This document shows positions 51,777-63,426 of a stretch of DNA of 64,000 nucleotides, piece by piece; the stretch's first letter is position 1; every line of letters begins with the position of its first letter. Where the stretch lies: contig NC_088301.1 in assembly GCF_032854445.1 (NCBI RefSeq), positions 35,513,187 to 35,577,186 of the forward strand, written 5' to 3'. Below the pieces are notes generated by a model, which was not told where the DNA came from, did not search any database, and worked only from the letters and a program-made list of their open reading frames with translations. Source of the stretch: Liolophura sinensis (lineage: Eukaryota > Mollusca > Polyplacophora > Chitonida > Chitonidae). Position numbers and translations under genes: made by a program.

Positions 51777-51942
51777 TGTTCATCCTGTCAAAATGTTCCA
51801 CTGCGTGTACCTCACTTAAGAATGGCCCACTGGGAACAGCCAAAGCAACCAAACGATAGTGTGTCTTAAGCGGAGGTAATGATGTTTACATATCTGACCA
51901 TATAAATCGACAATCATGCCAGAAGAAACTGTAGCACTCCTA

Positions 51943-54900
51943 TCACTGGATTGCATGATTCACTGAATCAAGAAGGTTGGTTTTATGATCAGCAGGATTG
52001 GCTCTAGCTTCGTATGTACAAATTGTAACCTCTTGTCGTCGAGCCTATAATGAAAAAACAGGAGATTGTACAGTGCAGTGCTTTTACAGTACAAATTCAC
52101 AGCTGTGTACTACATTTCTGCTAGTCATCCACTCAAGCCCCTCTTTAAGTGAATGGTCCATGTTAAGACATGAGATATCAAAAATTTTACCAACTGGCAT
52201 GTGGTAAAAAAACAGTTCTGAATGCCTAAATTCTAAATGACCGACCAACCGACCAACCAAGTCCAGTTTGAGTGGAGGAAATACAATCCTGGTCCAACAG
52301 GCCAGGGTACGCCTTGGCCCAGGAACTCAATAGCCACACAAGTTTTAGGCTATTTTTTAGGAGTAAAATTATAATTGGAAGCCAGAAAAGAACTGTCCCC
52401 TTTGGCAGAACCTCATATACTTATGGGGGTACTGGGTGAGTGAGTGCTTGGGGTTTAACGTCCTACTTAACAATTGTCCAATCATATGACGACAGAGGAA
52501 TTCTTAGAGTGGCATACAACGTGCCTCCTTGTTGCAGAACAGATTTCCACCGTTTCTTTTATCTAGTACTGCTTCACTGAGACGACTTACCAAAGGCATG
52601 TAAGCCGCCCAAATGCTCTCAATGCTGAACGTCAAGCCAGGAAGATGCAGCTTCCTCTTTTAAAGTCTTAGGTGTCACCCGACCCAGGTCTGACCCTGGA
52701 TCTTCCGCTCTCGAAGGGGATATGGGGTACTGGAGCTATGGGACTACTATCCCATCCAACTAGGTGACCCCTCAAGTTCTTGCCTTTACCCAGTCCCTCC
52801 CCCAATCTTTTTCTGCCTATGTGTACTTGTGCATTTACTGTATTCGTCTATTTGATTGGTGTTTTACATCGTACTCAAGAATATTTCACTTGTATGATGA
52901 CGGCCAGCATTATGATAGGAGGAAACCGGGCAGAGCCCACTGGAAACCACGACCATCCGCAGGTTGCTGGCAGACCTTCCCATGTATGGTCGGAGAAGAA
53001 GACACCATGAGCTGGACTTGAACTCACAGCGACCACATTGGTGGGAGGTTCCTGGGTCATTGCACTGCACTGGTGTGCTAATCCCATCAGCCACTGAGGC
53101 CCACCTCGTATTGGTAGTCCTTTGTAACAACACTGATGTTGAAAACTAGAAGGGAAGACATCATGCTGTACCCACCTCTGTGTAATCTCCTCTTAACCCT
53201 ATGTAATAAATCTTAGTGGAGTCAGCTCCAAAATTTGATGGGAAGTGCAGGGACAAGTGATGAACACCTGAGAATCTGGCTATTCTGAAAAATTGCACAT
53301 GTATTGAAGTGTCAAGGATAGGATTTTATTAATATACAGAGGAAATAAAAACATCAATTAAAGAGATGCATGAAGCTATGCTAACCAAACCACCAACTAA
53401 ATCACTATGGATAATTTACAGCCCAGCAGGTGAATCTGTCCTCAGGACTCATGAACGTGACCACAACATATAATGAAGGAAAAATAAAACTAAGCTTCAA
53501 GTACATGTACTGTATAAAAATGAATTAAAGCAGAATGATAAAGAATGAATTATTTTCACATAGAAAATTTATTGCAAATTTATGAAAGTTAAAATATTTC
53601 CTGAGATGTCTGTTGATAAAATTTTTTGCAATTTAAATTAAATGTGTTAAAGTTTACCTATAAGAAAAACTTTAACCAGCAAAGACGGTACAGTTTGACA
53701 ACATACACAAGAAACCCGAGTTAAACTTAAAAACTTGTAGCTTTGTGTAATAGGTGGAACATTCTAGGTCTTTCACCTAATTAGTGTGCACATGAAAATC
53801 CATAAACACATGATTATCGACTGGCACTTTTAACAAGCAGGGCATCATATAAAGACTATCTTGGGCTTACTTTGTGGTGTATTCGACTTCCCCCTCAGGG
53901 TCAGGATTTAACATGAACTCCTGCTCTGCTTCACACCCAGTATCGTCAAAATTCATGTTAGGTCGATTCTTAAATCTGGAAGAAAGATTTGGACGCATAG
54001 CAATTACACAGCCAGAACCCAGATGAAGCGATTTAGAATTACAAGATTGACAAAGGCCAAAAATGCAACCTGAGAAAAAAAATTGCAAACATGGATGTTC
54101 TGATTTAGAAAATATGGAATATAGTATTTACTAAAAGGTATATAGAGGGGTTTAATGTTCTATTGGACCTTGAGACAACTGACCATGAAATTTTTTGGAG
54201 AGTCAATGTCCTGCTGTTGAAGAAAAAACTGTAACACCCAAATCATCATGGGCAAATATATTTATGAATATACAAAGTGAATTTGGAGTAAAGCCCAACC
54301 TGCCGAAAGCTTAGCTTCATTCTTTAACCCACCCTAAATCCTCAACGATATGACCTGTAGAGCACAACTTTAGAGCAAATTAAATTCATAACTGATATCA
54401 CTTAGAAGACTAAAATGTTTTTTCAGGTAGAGCCACATATAAATTTCACAGAAATTACTAATATTCCTCAAATATACCAAAACATGCACAAAATTTGTGG
54501 TCAAATTTGTAGAGGATATAGGGTAGATTTCAACATGGAATACTGTAGGTGATGTTATTTACAATAGTTTTGATTTTTTTTTCCCTGGTAACAACCTTTA
54601 ATTTAATCTGTACTTTAGTGTACAATACTTACAATCTAACTTTGCTGGGATGAGTATCAGCTTCACCTCCTATAAGAATCAATCCTTTTAACTTCACATT
54701 GCCTGTAAACCTGAAATAATATAAAAAATATACGTACTTGGCTTGTCTGATTATTACTTTGTTAACTGATGTATTAAGACAAAGAAGCACTTGTAGTCCA
54801 TTGGTTTCCCTCCACTAATTTTTCCCCCCATATTATGTACTCACTGTATGCTGATTTCATAACCAGTCTGCTGTAAAGTTATATGCATTTTATTATTTAT

Positions 54901-56414
54901 ATAAAGGTGACAATGTCAGGATTTTCATCACTGATAAAAGTGATATCTCAAGACTAAAGTTAGATATCACTTTTGTTATTACACACCCCAATGCCCTGAT
55001 GCCACAAAGAAATATTTTGCTTTATGATGATCCCATTCAAGCTTAGCGGAATGACGTCCTAATACAACTTCAGTCTTTAACATTTTATGTCACGCAACAA
55101 GACACAACATCATACAAGATGTCATGTACGACGTCATGCTATATACACAAACCTGTGAAGGCATACAGCTAAAAACATTGCTTAAACTTGCTCAAATACA
55201 CAAAATCATGATATTGTCAAAATATACATAATAAATAGAATATTGCACAGTGAAGATTGATTATCATAAATACTTTTCCCGTGAAAGGCGGAAATGATAG
55301 CCTACTCAACGCTTCGCATCTCATGGGTTATCATTTTCACCTCTCACTCGAAAAATATTTATGATATTCAACCTTCACTATGCAATATCCTCTATGTATT
55401 TAACACTGTGAAGATGTGGTCACCATAACTTATAATATTGACCCTTCAGAAAACCTGAATGTTTATGCCTTATGGCATTCCATGTTTATCTATAATGTAT
55501 ACTTACGGAATTTTCAACAGTAGTTCTTGATCAGCATCACTTTCCACAAACTATTTCAAAAAAAACAAATATCAATCAGACTATGCATTTATAATTGAAC
55601 TAAATGTGTAAAAAAAAAATCTGTTATCGGCAGTCATATTAAAATCCAGAGGCTACTGGAGTACACCTCATGAAAAGTAACATTCTGGTTTATATTTCAA
55701 GCTACATAAATAATGTGTTATAAAAAAATCGCAATTGATACTCAAGAAAGGCTGAAATTATAAGTGGTAGATAGAACTTGAATGGGGAACATTGGGAGTT
55801 TCTTGAGCTTTATTTCTGTGTTAGATTTAAAGAACTGGAATCAATTGTGTTCTAATTGCAATCCAGAAGTACATCAAGTGTCTCTTAATGTACCTCTGAT
55901 AGTACCTATGATATAGCATGGTTCAATGACCAATATGTTACGAAGTATTAGTAAGTCTATATTACAAGCATTAACTGTGCCAGGACGAAATATGGAAACA
56001 TATTAACTGACAACTTCTGAATTAAAACATTAAGTCGTCATCTATAAGTAAGCAATGATTTCAAAGTCTGGCTTAAGTCAACGCCATTTCACAAAAATAA
56101 AAACAAAAATACAAATTATAAAAATTGAAGGAAAACTAAAAGAAAGGGAAAAAAGGTGAAGAAAGAAAAGAAATTAGAACAAACAATAATGACAAATAGA
56201 TCGTAAAATTCCGTACATTCTCTTTATCTTTCCGCTTATCCCATGGCTTAAAAACTGTCTTCCCAGATCCATCGATCGTTTCGTTTAAACACTGAACTTT
56301 GTCAGTATCGATCTTCAAGTAAAGACTGAATAACGCTCCCCTCTGTTCTTCGGTGGTGTGTACATCGTGGTCGTGGTCTTCCCCACATCCATGGCTGTGT
56401 CCGTGTCCCGCCAT
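51943..56414 (-). CDS. PITHD1: PITH domain-containing protein 1, complete, six exons
   Basis: Exons in transcript order: 56414-56217, 55550-55507, 54710-54633, 53975-53871, 53284-53176 and 52044-51943. Every junction is GT-AG and phases agree (CC|G Pro, TT|A Leu, AA|A Lys), giving 211 aa, the length I recall for the vertebrate protein. The N-terminus is His/Gly-rich (MAGHGHSHGCGEDHDHDVH). The PITH domain, shared with thioredoxin-like protein 1, follows to about residue 195: YLKIDTDKVQCLNE, VFKPWDKR, FVESDADQELLLKIPF, TGNVKLKGLILIGGE, RPNMNFDDT, RFSGVHHLSLHFPSNFG, IYYIGLRGD and EVTICTYEARANPADHK. Mammalian PITHD1 has been linked to proteasome function and RUNX1 expression; transfer to this animal is inference. 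Intron 2 (54711-55506) holds a large fold-back repeat. The ATG is the first Met of the conserved N-terminus. Confidence 0.95.
52432..52770 (-). mobile_element. Second dispersed repeat family, probably tRNA-derived, one long copy
   Basis: The segment starts GTGAGTGAGTGCTTGGGGTT, TAACGTCCTACTTAAC and ATCATATGACGACAGAGG, and continues through CTTTTATCTAGTACTGCTTC and CTTCCTCTTTTAAAGTCTTA. It ends in a tRNA-like part: read on the minus strand, an A-box-like CTAGTTGGATGGGAT precedes AGCGGAAGATCCAGGGTCAG. It recalls elements I have seen in molluscan sequence, but the family name is not known to me. It lies in PITHD1 intron 5, next to a copy of the main SINE. Confidence 0.6.
52848..53105 (-). mobile_element. 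Full-length SINE in PITHD1 intron 5
   Basis: Read on the minus strand: a tRNA-like head (GGGCCTCAGTGGCTGATGG), B-box GAGTTCAAGTCC, middle domain, core with TATCATAATGCTGGCCGTCA, then GTACGATGTAAAACACCAAT and a short AT tail. It shares the transcriptional orientation of PITHD1. Frames across this segment on both strands are repeat translations. Confidence 0.87.
54936..54974. repeat. Perfect 13-bp inverted repeat in PITHD1 intron 2
   Basis: AAAAGTGATATCT (54936-54948) and AGATATCACTTTT (54962-54974) are exact reverse complements around a 13-base loop. It lies about 260 bp from the larger fold-back repeat and may belong to the same element. Confidence 0.85.
55238..55390. repeat. Fold-back inverted repeat with 65-bp arms in PITHD1 intron 2
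   Basis: The left arm 55238-55302 starts GAATATTGCACAGTGAAG and ends GAAATGATAGCC. The right arm 55326-55390, reverse complemented, starts GGATATTGCATAGTGAAG and ends GAAAATGATAACC. The arms match along their full length with scattered substitutions and no sizeable gap, around a 23-base centre containing CAACGCTTCGCATC. Short palindromic non-coding elements like this are typical of MITE or fold-back transposons. No clear target-site duplication was found. In the transcript it would form a long hairpin. Confidence 0.85.
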
Positions 56415-59400
56415 GTTGTTACTTGATTATCGCCCCGCTTTTGTGATTATCTCCCTTTATTCCGACTGAATCTGTGATACTCACTGGACAAGTACACAAG
56501 TAGTTGGCTACATGCAAAGTATGAAAGAACCAAGATGCAAACTGATAGATAAATTGACATTTATCCTACCTGTTTTTAGGCCAGTTTTAAATGGCACATG
56601 CCCGTCAGTAAATGGAAATTTATTCAAACATGTATATTCTGAAATGTATTTGGACTTGAACAGCTAGTCATATGCAAGGCTTGGTGTAAAGCTGGTTGCG
56701 GAGTGGGGTAGGCTTACTCTTATCGAGTAACGCATTTAATTGCAAGAGTTACGGACGGAGACAGCCCCCATTGTGTTGGATTGATGGTAAGGAACATTTA
56801 CCGCTGTTTAGATGCGCGTTAAATCTCCACTAGTATAAATCCGACACATGTCCTTACAAATTAATCAACCTAGATGTTTTTAGTGTGATACATGTATAAG
56901 TGTGAACTCCAAACCCCGAGATCGCTGGTTTAAATCCCAGGCTGGTAAACTCTTACACTTGGCGCTTCGAGCAGGATTGCTTTGGCGGCTTATAAAGCAG
57001 ACTGTGATGCTTTGGTGGACCCTCTGTGTGTGTTCTCTCCTACCTGGGTAGTACAAGGACGTGACTAGGAAACTGAGGGTGAATGTAACACGGTGACACG
57101 GTAACACCGCTTTTCGGAGATATAAATTTAAGACTAAATGTATCTATCAACGTAGACTAGAGGGTAACCTAGAAGATAACTGGACGGTTATATGTGGTCT
57201 TTACCTGCCGCGTTAATTGTCGGTGATTTCACCGCCTTAGCCGAGTTTATACCTTAATATCACAGCATCATAAAATCCATCATTGTGTTCCTGAACGACT
57301 GTAATTACAATCATTGTCATGTGCTCTGTACTGAAGCAGAAGCTGAAAACCATCTGTCCAAGAGTGTTGGGAAGTGTTGGCCTATAAAAATATAGGCCTT
57401 CGTATGTATCACCTATAAAGGAGCTCACACTATAAACCACAGACGATCGAAGACCATATATTTGTACATCATCGGTTATGGTTTGTATAATGCTATAAGC
57501 GTGTATATATAAAATGCAATTTTAACAATGTAATCGATGAACACGAGAAAATGAATCGGGTGTAACGAAAATATTCATGAAAAGACGTGATTTCTGTTTT
57601 TTTCCTCTTTGCATCGTGGTGATCTACCTGTTTGTCCCGGTGTTTAAAAAGTGCATCTTTTATCATATGTATGTGACTTCATATACAGCAAGCTTTAACA
57701 CGTTCGACAAATACCTGAAAATGAAGGTAGTTAACTTTATGAAACCATTTTTCAGGGGACCTGAAAGTTGAACTCAAATAACATTTTTATAACTTTCACA
57801 CATTTTCTGTGAGTCGAGCTATTCAGATAGGATAATTTACTTTGTTTATGGTTATTACGCCCAACCTTAAATACATCACATCCATATATCAACGTTAAAT
57901 AAATAAGCAATTTTAAATCGAATCAAAACGTCACTATACATAGCATCCACATTTCATTTTCGGTGGGGAATGGACAAACGGTCTAGACTGACTGTAGAGC
58001 TTTTACTATTTAGCGTCTTATAAATTTATAGGATAAAACTCTTGACCAATGAGGTCGCATGTTCGCTTTAGTTTTAAGTTAGGAGCTTTATGGGGTATAA
58101 TTAGCAAAATTCAGCTTTTCCGCGATCCGGGCACTCCCGGGTGTTCACCTCCAAGACTTTTTGAGCAGTTAAACACCAGTCACAAAAAATAAAATAAAAT
58201 ATATTTAAGATTTTCCTTAATATAGTCCACGTGTATATACTTATAGCTCGCAGTTTAGCCACAGAAATAGTATTTTAAGTACATTTCATCTTCTTCTATA
58301 CCGGTATAATGATTTTACACGAATAATATACTTCTGCATTTTAAGGTTAAATAAACATCAAGGGTTTTTAATTTGGTTGCGCGATAGATTTTACACTATA
58401 AGAGGGAATTTTACATCCACAGGCTACGTGTATAATATATATATATACTAACAAATCAAAATCTGTATGGAAATTGTCTCCTGTGACATTTTCAGTTTTT
58501 TTTTTATTTGGATGTGCGATGGATTTTACACTATAAGAGGGGAATTTAATATCTACGGCCAATAAGAATCAAGAATGTACACTATATATATACTAACAGA
58601 TCAAAATCTGTATAGAAATTGTCTCCTGTAACATTTTCATTTAGCAAAGTGCGTAAAATATAACATTTGTATTGTATTGATTCATACTATTGATTGTATA
58701 TGATCATTTTCTCATTATACACGATGTTGTTGATGGTAAAACCGTGCACTTCCATACAAAAATGGATTGCACTTTGCCTTCTGGAGTGACTGTGTGTGTG
58801 GTGGTAGGAGGGGAGGGGTTGCTTTCCCACGCGCACGCTATGGCTGCGCATATACGCGACCATATCATTAAGATGTCAGATTAGTGGAAGGTCATGGGAA
58901 TTAACCTATGCAACCAATGAACCGAGGATAAGTTTGGGTGGAACAATACGTCGCTGCCAGAAGCCATACGCCCCAGCTAGAAAGTCGCAGCAAAAAACGT
59001 TCAGCTTGCATCTTCCAGTTTCAGTGAGTGGTTCCATTTCATGAGAGTGTGTGGCATTATAGAGGGATATATGGCAGTTGTACTATAGCGTTGATGATAC
59101 AGTACATATCGTATACACTTCCAAGATGATGGATGGGAACATCAGATGAGGTTAAAGAAAATCAGCCCAATCCAGTAACAATAACTGCTCCAAATATTGT
59201 CTATAACTTTTACAAAATTTGAAAACGAACCAGGTCCATGCTATAGTTGGGTATATTTAATGATTTACTGGATTCTGATGCGTCTGTAGGCTGGGTTTCT
59301 GTAAGTGGTTCACGTCTTGAAAAACCAGTTAGATGATATTGATGTAATTCAAAGGCTATGTATTGTCTAAGTGAAACCTCAGATCAAGCTGGAAAACCAC

Positions 59401-62400
59401 TCCACTCTTCCACGGAGATGTTATCTTCGTTATACAATTTAACGAATTTCTTGATTCTTATTGGCCGTTGGTTTGTGTGTTATTACTGCGCTTAATAATA
59501 TTAGGTTCTTATACAATTTTGTGTGCATGTTCAGTTTGTGTAACTAGCTGTGTAAGTTTTGCATCTTTAACAATTCACTTGACTTTAACAGGTCGTTGGT
59601 TTTGCGTATGTATCGTCCGATATAAATTCGTGAAATTGGCTTGTAATGCCTCCTTCTGAAAGAGCAGGGGCATCAAGTGTGGTTGGTAATTCTGCAATTG
59701 CCTCATACAGCTGCGCATGTATCTTGAAAATTAATGACAGGAGAATTATGAAAATCAACATTGAGTAGCCTATATATATATATATATATGGTTCATACTA
59801 TATATACAAATTTAGACAACCCACGGAGGAAACAATATGTGTACAACTGATTATTATTATTATTTGATGACACCAAAGACTGTACATATGTACATAAGGC
59901 TCTTAATCATATACCATGCACGAAACATAAATATCTTTAGTTATTTTCATGCACAATTTAGATTTTTTTGTCTGTGTTTGTGTATTCTTTGCCCGTTTGT
60001 ATCCAGATGTATGAATTCTTTTTATATTTATATACATCTACATGTAAATCCATAAATTTGTCAAGATCTCTCCGCCGGTATACCTATATCATTATAAAAG
60101 TAGTTTTTTTTGTTTTTAGTGTTGTTACATTCTTTTTATGTCGTTGGGTTCATTGTATAATTTGTAAATTTCTTGCGGTACTAGTTAAGTTGGAAATGGA
60201 TTATATCAGATATTAATGAAACCAACACTTTCACTTCATACACGCGTGCTGTTATCGTATGTTTTATGTAGGTATATCTACATGTATATTTTTTCCCCAA
60301 AATTGTGACTCATTAAAGCGAATGAATATTAAAACTTCATAATGGTGTTTTCTTGACATTTTCTTTCAAAGTCCCAGTTATCATGACGTTGAAATAAGTT
60401 TTTTTTTTACAAATATGTACTAAATCCACTTGATTTTGTACCACAAGGTAATATTATTTCTTCTAGATTTCTTAATATCGCATTCATAGTAAACCGAACA
60501 TAGCATACATAGTTAAGCTTACCATGAATATTATTTTCATTAAATATTAAAGCATATACCTCTTGGCGCTTTAGTGCCTTGTGGGTTATCCTTCCACTAA
60601 TCACTCAAACAATAACAATGATTTTGTAACTTCACTACAGGCAATATTCTGTGTATGTCATTACATATCAAAATATACATGCTTCATATATTAACCTTTC
60701 GTTATGCCCAGACAGCAGGCGTCGAAAATTCCGCACATATATAGCTTATAACCATTCAAAATCTTACTCAAACAACGAATTATCAACGTAGTACAAAATA
60801 ATTTATTTCGTTCATATATATACATGGCAATATAATTATGATGCGAGATTGTAAATTGTTTTACCCCGGTACACGATATCGTCGGAATACGCGACGTTGT
60901 GACATTATATACATGTACAATCTTGCATACACATGTATACATAGCCCTCTGTTCACAACGCTTTAAAAGTCACACACACATGCAAGTCGTACATATATAT
61001 TAATTGGCTTTAAGTTATATATTAGTATTAAACCGAATCTAAGCGAGCAATTACTTGGTGAGGTATAGGTAATAAATTAGACAAATGAAACAATATGACC
61101 ACGAAAACTCCGTGCGTGTAATCTCTCTAAGATGAGATACATCCACGCAATACAATATACATGCGCATTGGAACGACGGTAGAACAACATATACAAGTAA
61201 CGCAAGCCCTGTTTGGCAAAAGTTATGTGTATGATCAGGTCATATGATATTCACCTTGCTGTGTACGCTAACCAATGGAAATCAATAATAATTACTACAC
61301 TCTGCTTGGATGTTTCATATTGGACATATAGAGCGTGTCCTTTTACTGCATGGTTTACTTCAGGGTCTGTTGTCACTTCAATCGATTTTCACAGTTTGCG
61401 CAGGTTCCGTAAGTACAATCGCACATGGCAAACGACAATGGCTAACGACATGGAAGCCAACATTTGAGTCCCGTGTGCATCTAACAGCTGACCTTGCAAC
61501 TTGTCACAAAGCACGGGCATCACCTAGGCAACGGGAGTTTTCTAGTCAGCCGAAAATAGATGCTATGCAAATGTGTAATATTTATAAAAAAAATCAATTC
61601 AACAGTTTGAGCATAAAACTGGATTTCAGGTATATACCTATCAAGCATAAAACTACAACATTTTAGCATTATACTACTATATATAAGCAAAACACGCTAA
61701 GCATGCAAGGAACAACGGTGTTCGTATCAGACAAAGAATTCCAGTCGCACCTTACTTATAACAAACCAAATTAAAATATTCGCTAAAACGCCTGCTCATA
61801 TACAAGAAAACATTAATTACACATAAAGACAAAAGTGTATATTACACGTATTGCACGTTTGCCAGCCGTTTGCTGCTTGTAAAGTCTACATACAACTCTA
61901 GGTTCATCCCACACACACACGAAGTAAAAACACTTATCACCCATCATGCAGTCATAAATATATGTACAGTGAAATAAAAACTTCTCATTTGTACCTCTTT
62001 CTTACATGTGTACCTGAACGGAATATACATTGGCTACATGACAGCACAACACAAATACATTTATACTGCTTATAACATTATACAAAACATGAAGTCATGG
62101 CATACACGAAGTGCATGTCAGTTTACATTCTGGATTTTCACAGATCTGACTAGAATTTGCTCATCCATTGTTTATGCGGTTCATTTGTACCATTGTCTGG
62201 ACACAAGCTACCATAAACAAACACATATATAAGTACACAGACAAACTTCCAGGCACACTTCCATACACATTTTCTTACAGCTGCATAGTACTATATACTT
62301 AAACTAAATCGCCTTTCTTCTTGCTACAGGAATCTCAAATAAAATTTTGCTAAACACAACACTAAAGCGACACTTCCAAACAATACTGATCACCGTCTTC

Positions 62401-63426
62401 CCAAGCTGGCTTATCTACATGTCTTTTGGCATGAATAATTAAGTTCTCCTCAGCTGGAAAACGAAAAAAAAAAACTAACGCTGCTGACTTTATAGAATGT
62501 CAACAAACTGGTTCAACGCCAGCATAATAATTAAATAATTAGTCACATGAAAAACACTTTGCCCTTTACCGGGACTAGTTTCAACGCACCAAAGGAAAGA
62601 TTTTTCTAGTATAAATGGATTTTGTGCTGACATAAATACCTCTGTCGCAAGAGAAAAGCTTGAATATGTGTCATTACAACACGCCAATTTTGCATTTAAT
62701 ATATAACAGTTAAAACAAATCTCGGCCTTCCCATTTCTAGCAACATGTTTCTTTCGGCATTTACAAATTTCTAGTTAAATCTTCATACACCTTTTAACGT
62801 ACTCACAAACTAAAGGTGGACAAAAACTGACAATGACATAAGCAACTTATTAACCCTCTTTACCAGTTTTATAAACTGTTTCTCAGCATTTTAGTTAGTC
62901 AGTACCTTGGATATTTTAATTTATACACCGAAAGGGTTTATGTAAAACATCTGCAACGTGTACACGCTATTACATGCAAATCCGAAGCGACAATCACAGC
63001 CCAGTTTACGTCACACACCAGGCAAAAGTCCGACGTTTGGGGCATTCACACAACAGATGGGACAGGCCTGTGTTTGTGTTGCTACAGAGCCTGACAGTTG
63101 TTTATCGATCCAACGAAGACCGCCATTGTTGAGTGTCGATTCGGACCATGGTCGCTGAACAACACAACACACGTATTCACATTCACCCACAGCGACCACA
63201 GCTTCGGCAAGGGTCGCATTAATAAATACATATTCATTATGCCTTGTTTTGACGAACTCTTGGTATGAAAATAGTTGAAAAATTTACATCTCTGGTGAAA
63301 ATAAAAATTTCTTGCAACACTCGCACACGCCTCAGCAGCACATTTAGGGAACACACAGCCGGTGATTATGGACTTTAATTGTTCTGACATGGCGACATTT
63401 GGTCTGACAACAAAAGCGTTCAGCTG
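56415..63426. other. Intergenic between PITHD1 and the SPSB3-like gene
   Basis: No recognised exon. Near 56415-56480 is the PITHD1 5' flank, slightly more GC-rich and without a TATA box. At 56900-57110 a segment with GCTGGTTTAAATCCCAGGCTGG and CTACCTGGGTAGTACAAGG looks like a further tRNA-derived repeat, low confidence. Short TA and CA runs occur (59771-59789 and others). The part near SPSB3 may be its long 3' UTR. Confidence 0.45.
58371..58640. repeat. Diverged tandem duplication, period ~135 bp
   Basis: The block ATTTGGTTGCGCGATAGATTTTACACTATAAGAGGG...GTCTCCTGTGACATTTTCA at 58371-58497 is repeated from 58506 to 58640 with substitutions and small indels. Both units hold a short TA run and CAAAATCTGTAT. 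The overlapping minus frame shows the same repeat as SYSVKSIAHPN and SYSVKSIAQPN, which is not a gene. Confidence 0.88.

Larger units (their letters stand above)
48904..51942. other. Convergent intergenic interval between MRPL15 and PITHD1
   Basis: It contains both 3' UTRs and no recognised exon. There is no AATAAA within the first kilobase after the MRPL15 stop; the first clear one is at 50040-50045 (CCAATAAAATG), with another near 50996. Plus frames at 50166-50369 and 50534-50731 show no domain. A GTGGCAGAGTGGTGAAGATGC stretch near 49780 resembles a tRNA D-arm, but no cloverleaf follows. Confidence 0.5.

Noticed and set aside
53867-54088. 73-codon minus frame taken as a complete small protein
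   Set aside because: Only 53871-53975 is coding; it is PITHD1 exon 4, and the upstream codons are intron before the CTTCCAG acceptor.
56890-57110. tRNA gene suggested by GGTTTAAATCCCAGG
   Set aside because: No matching D-arm or acceptor stem at tRNA spacing; more likely a tRNA-derived repeat remnant.
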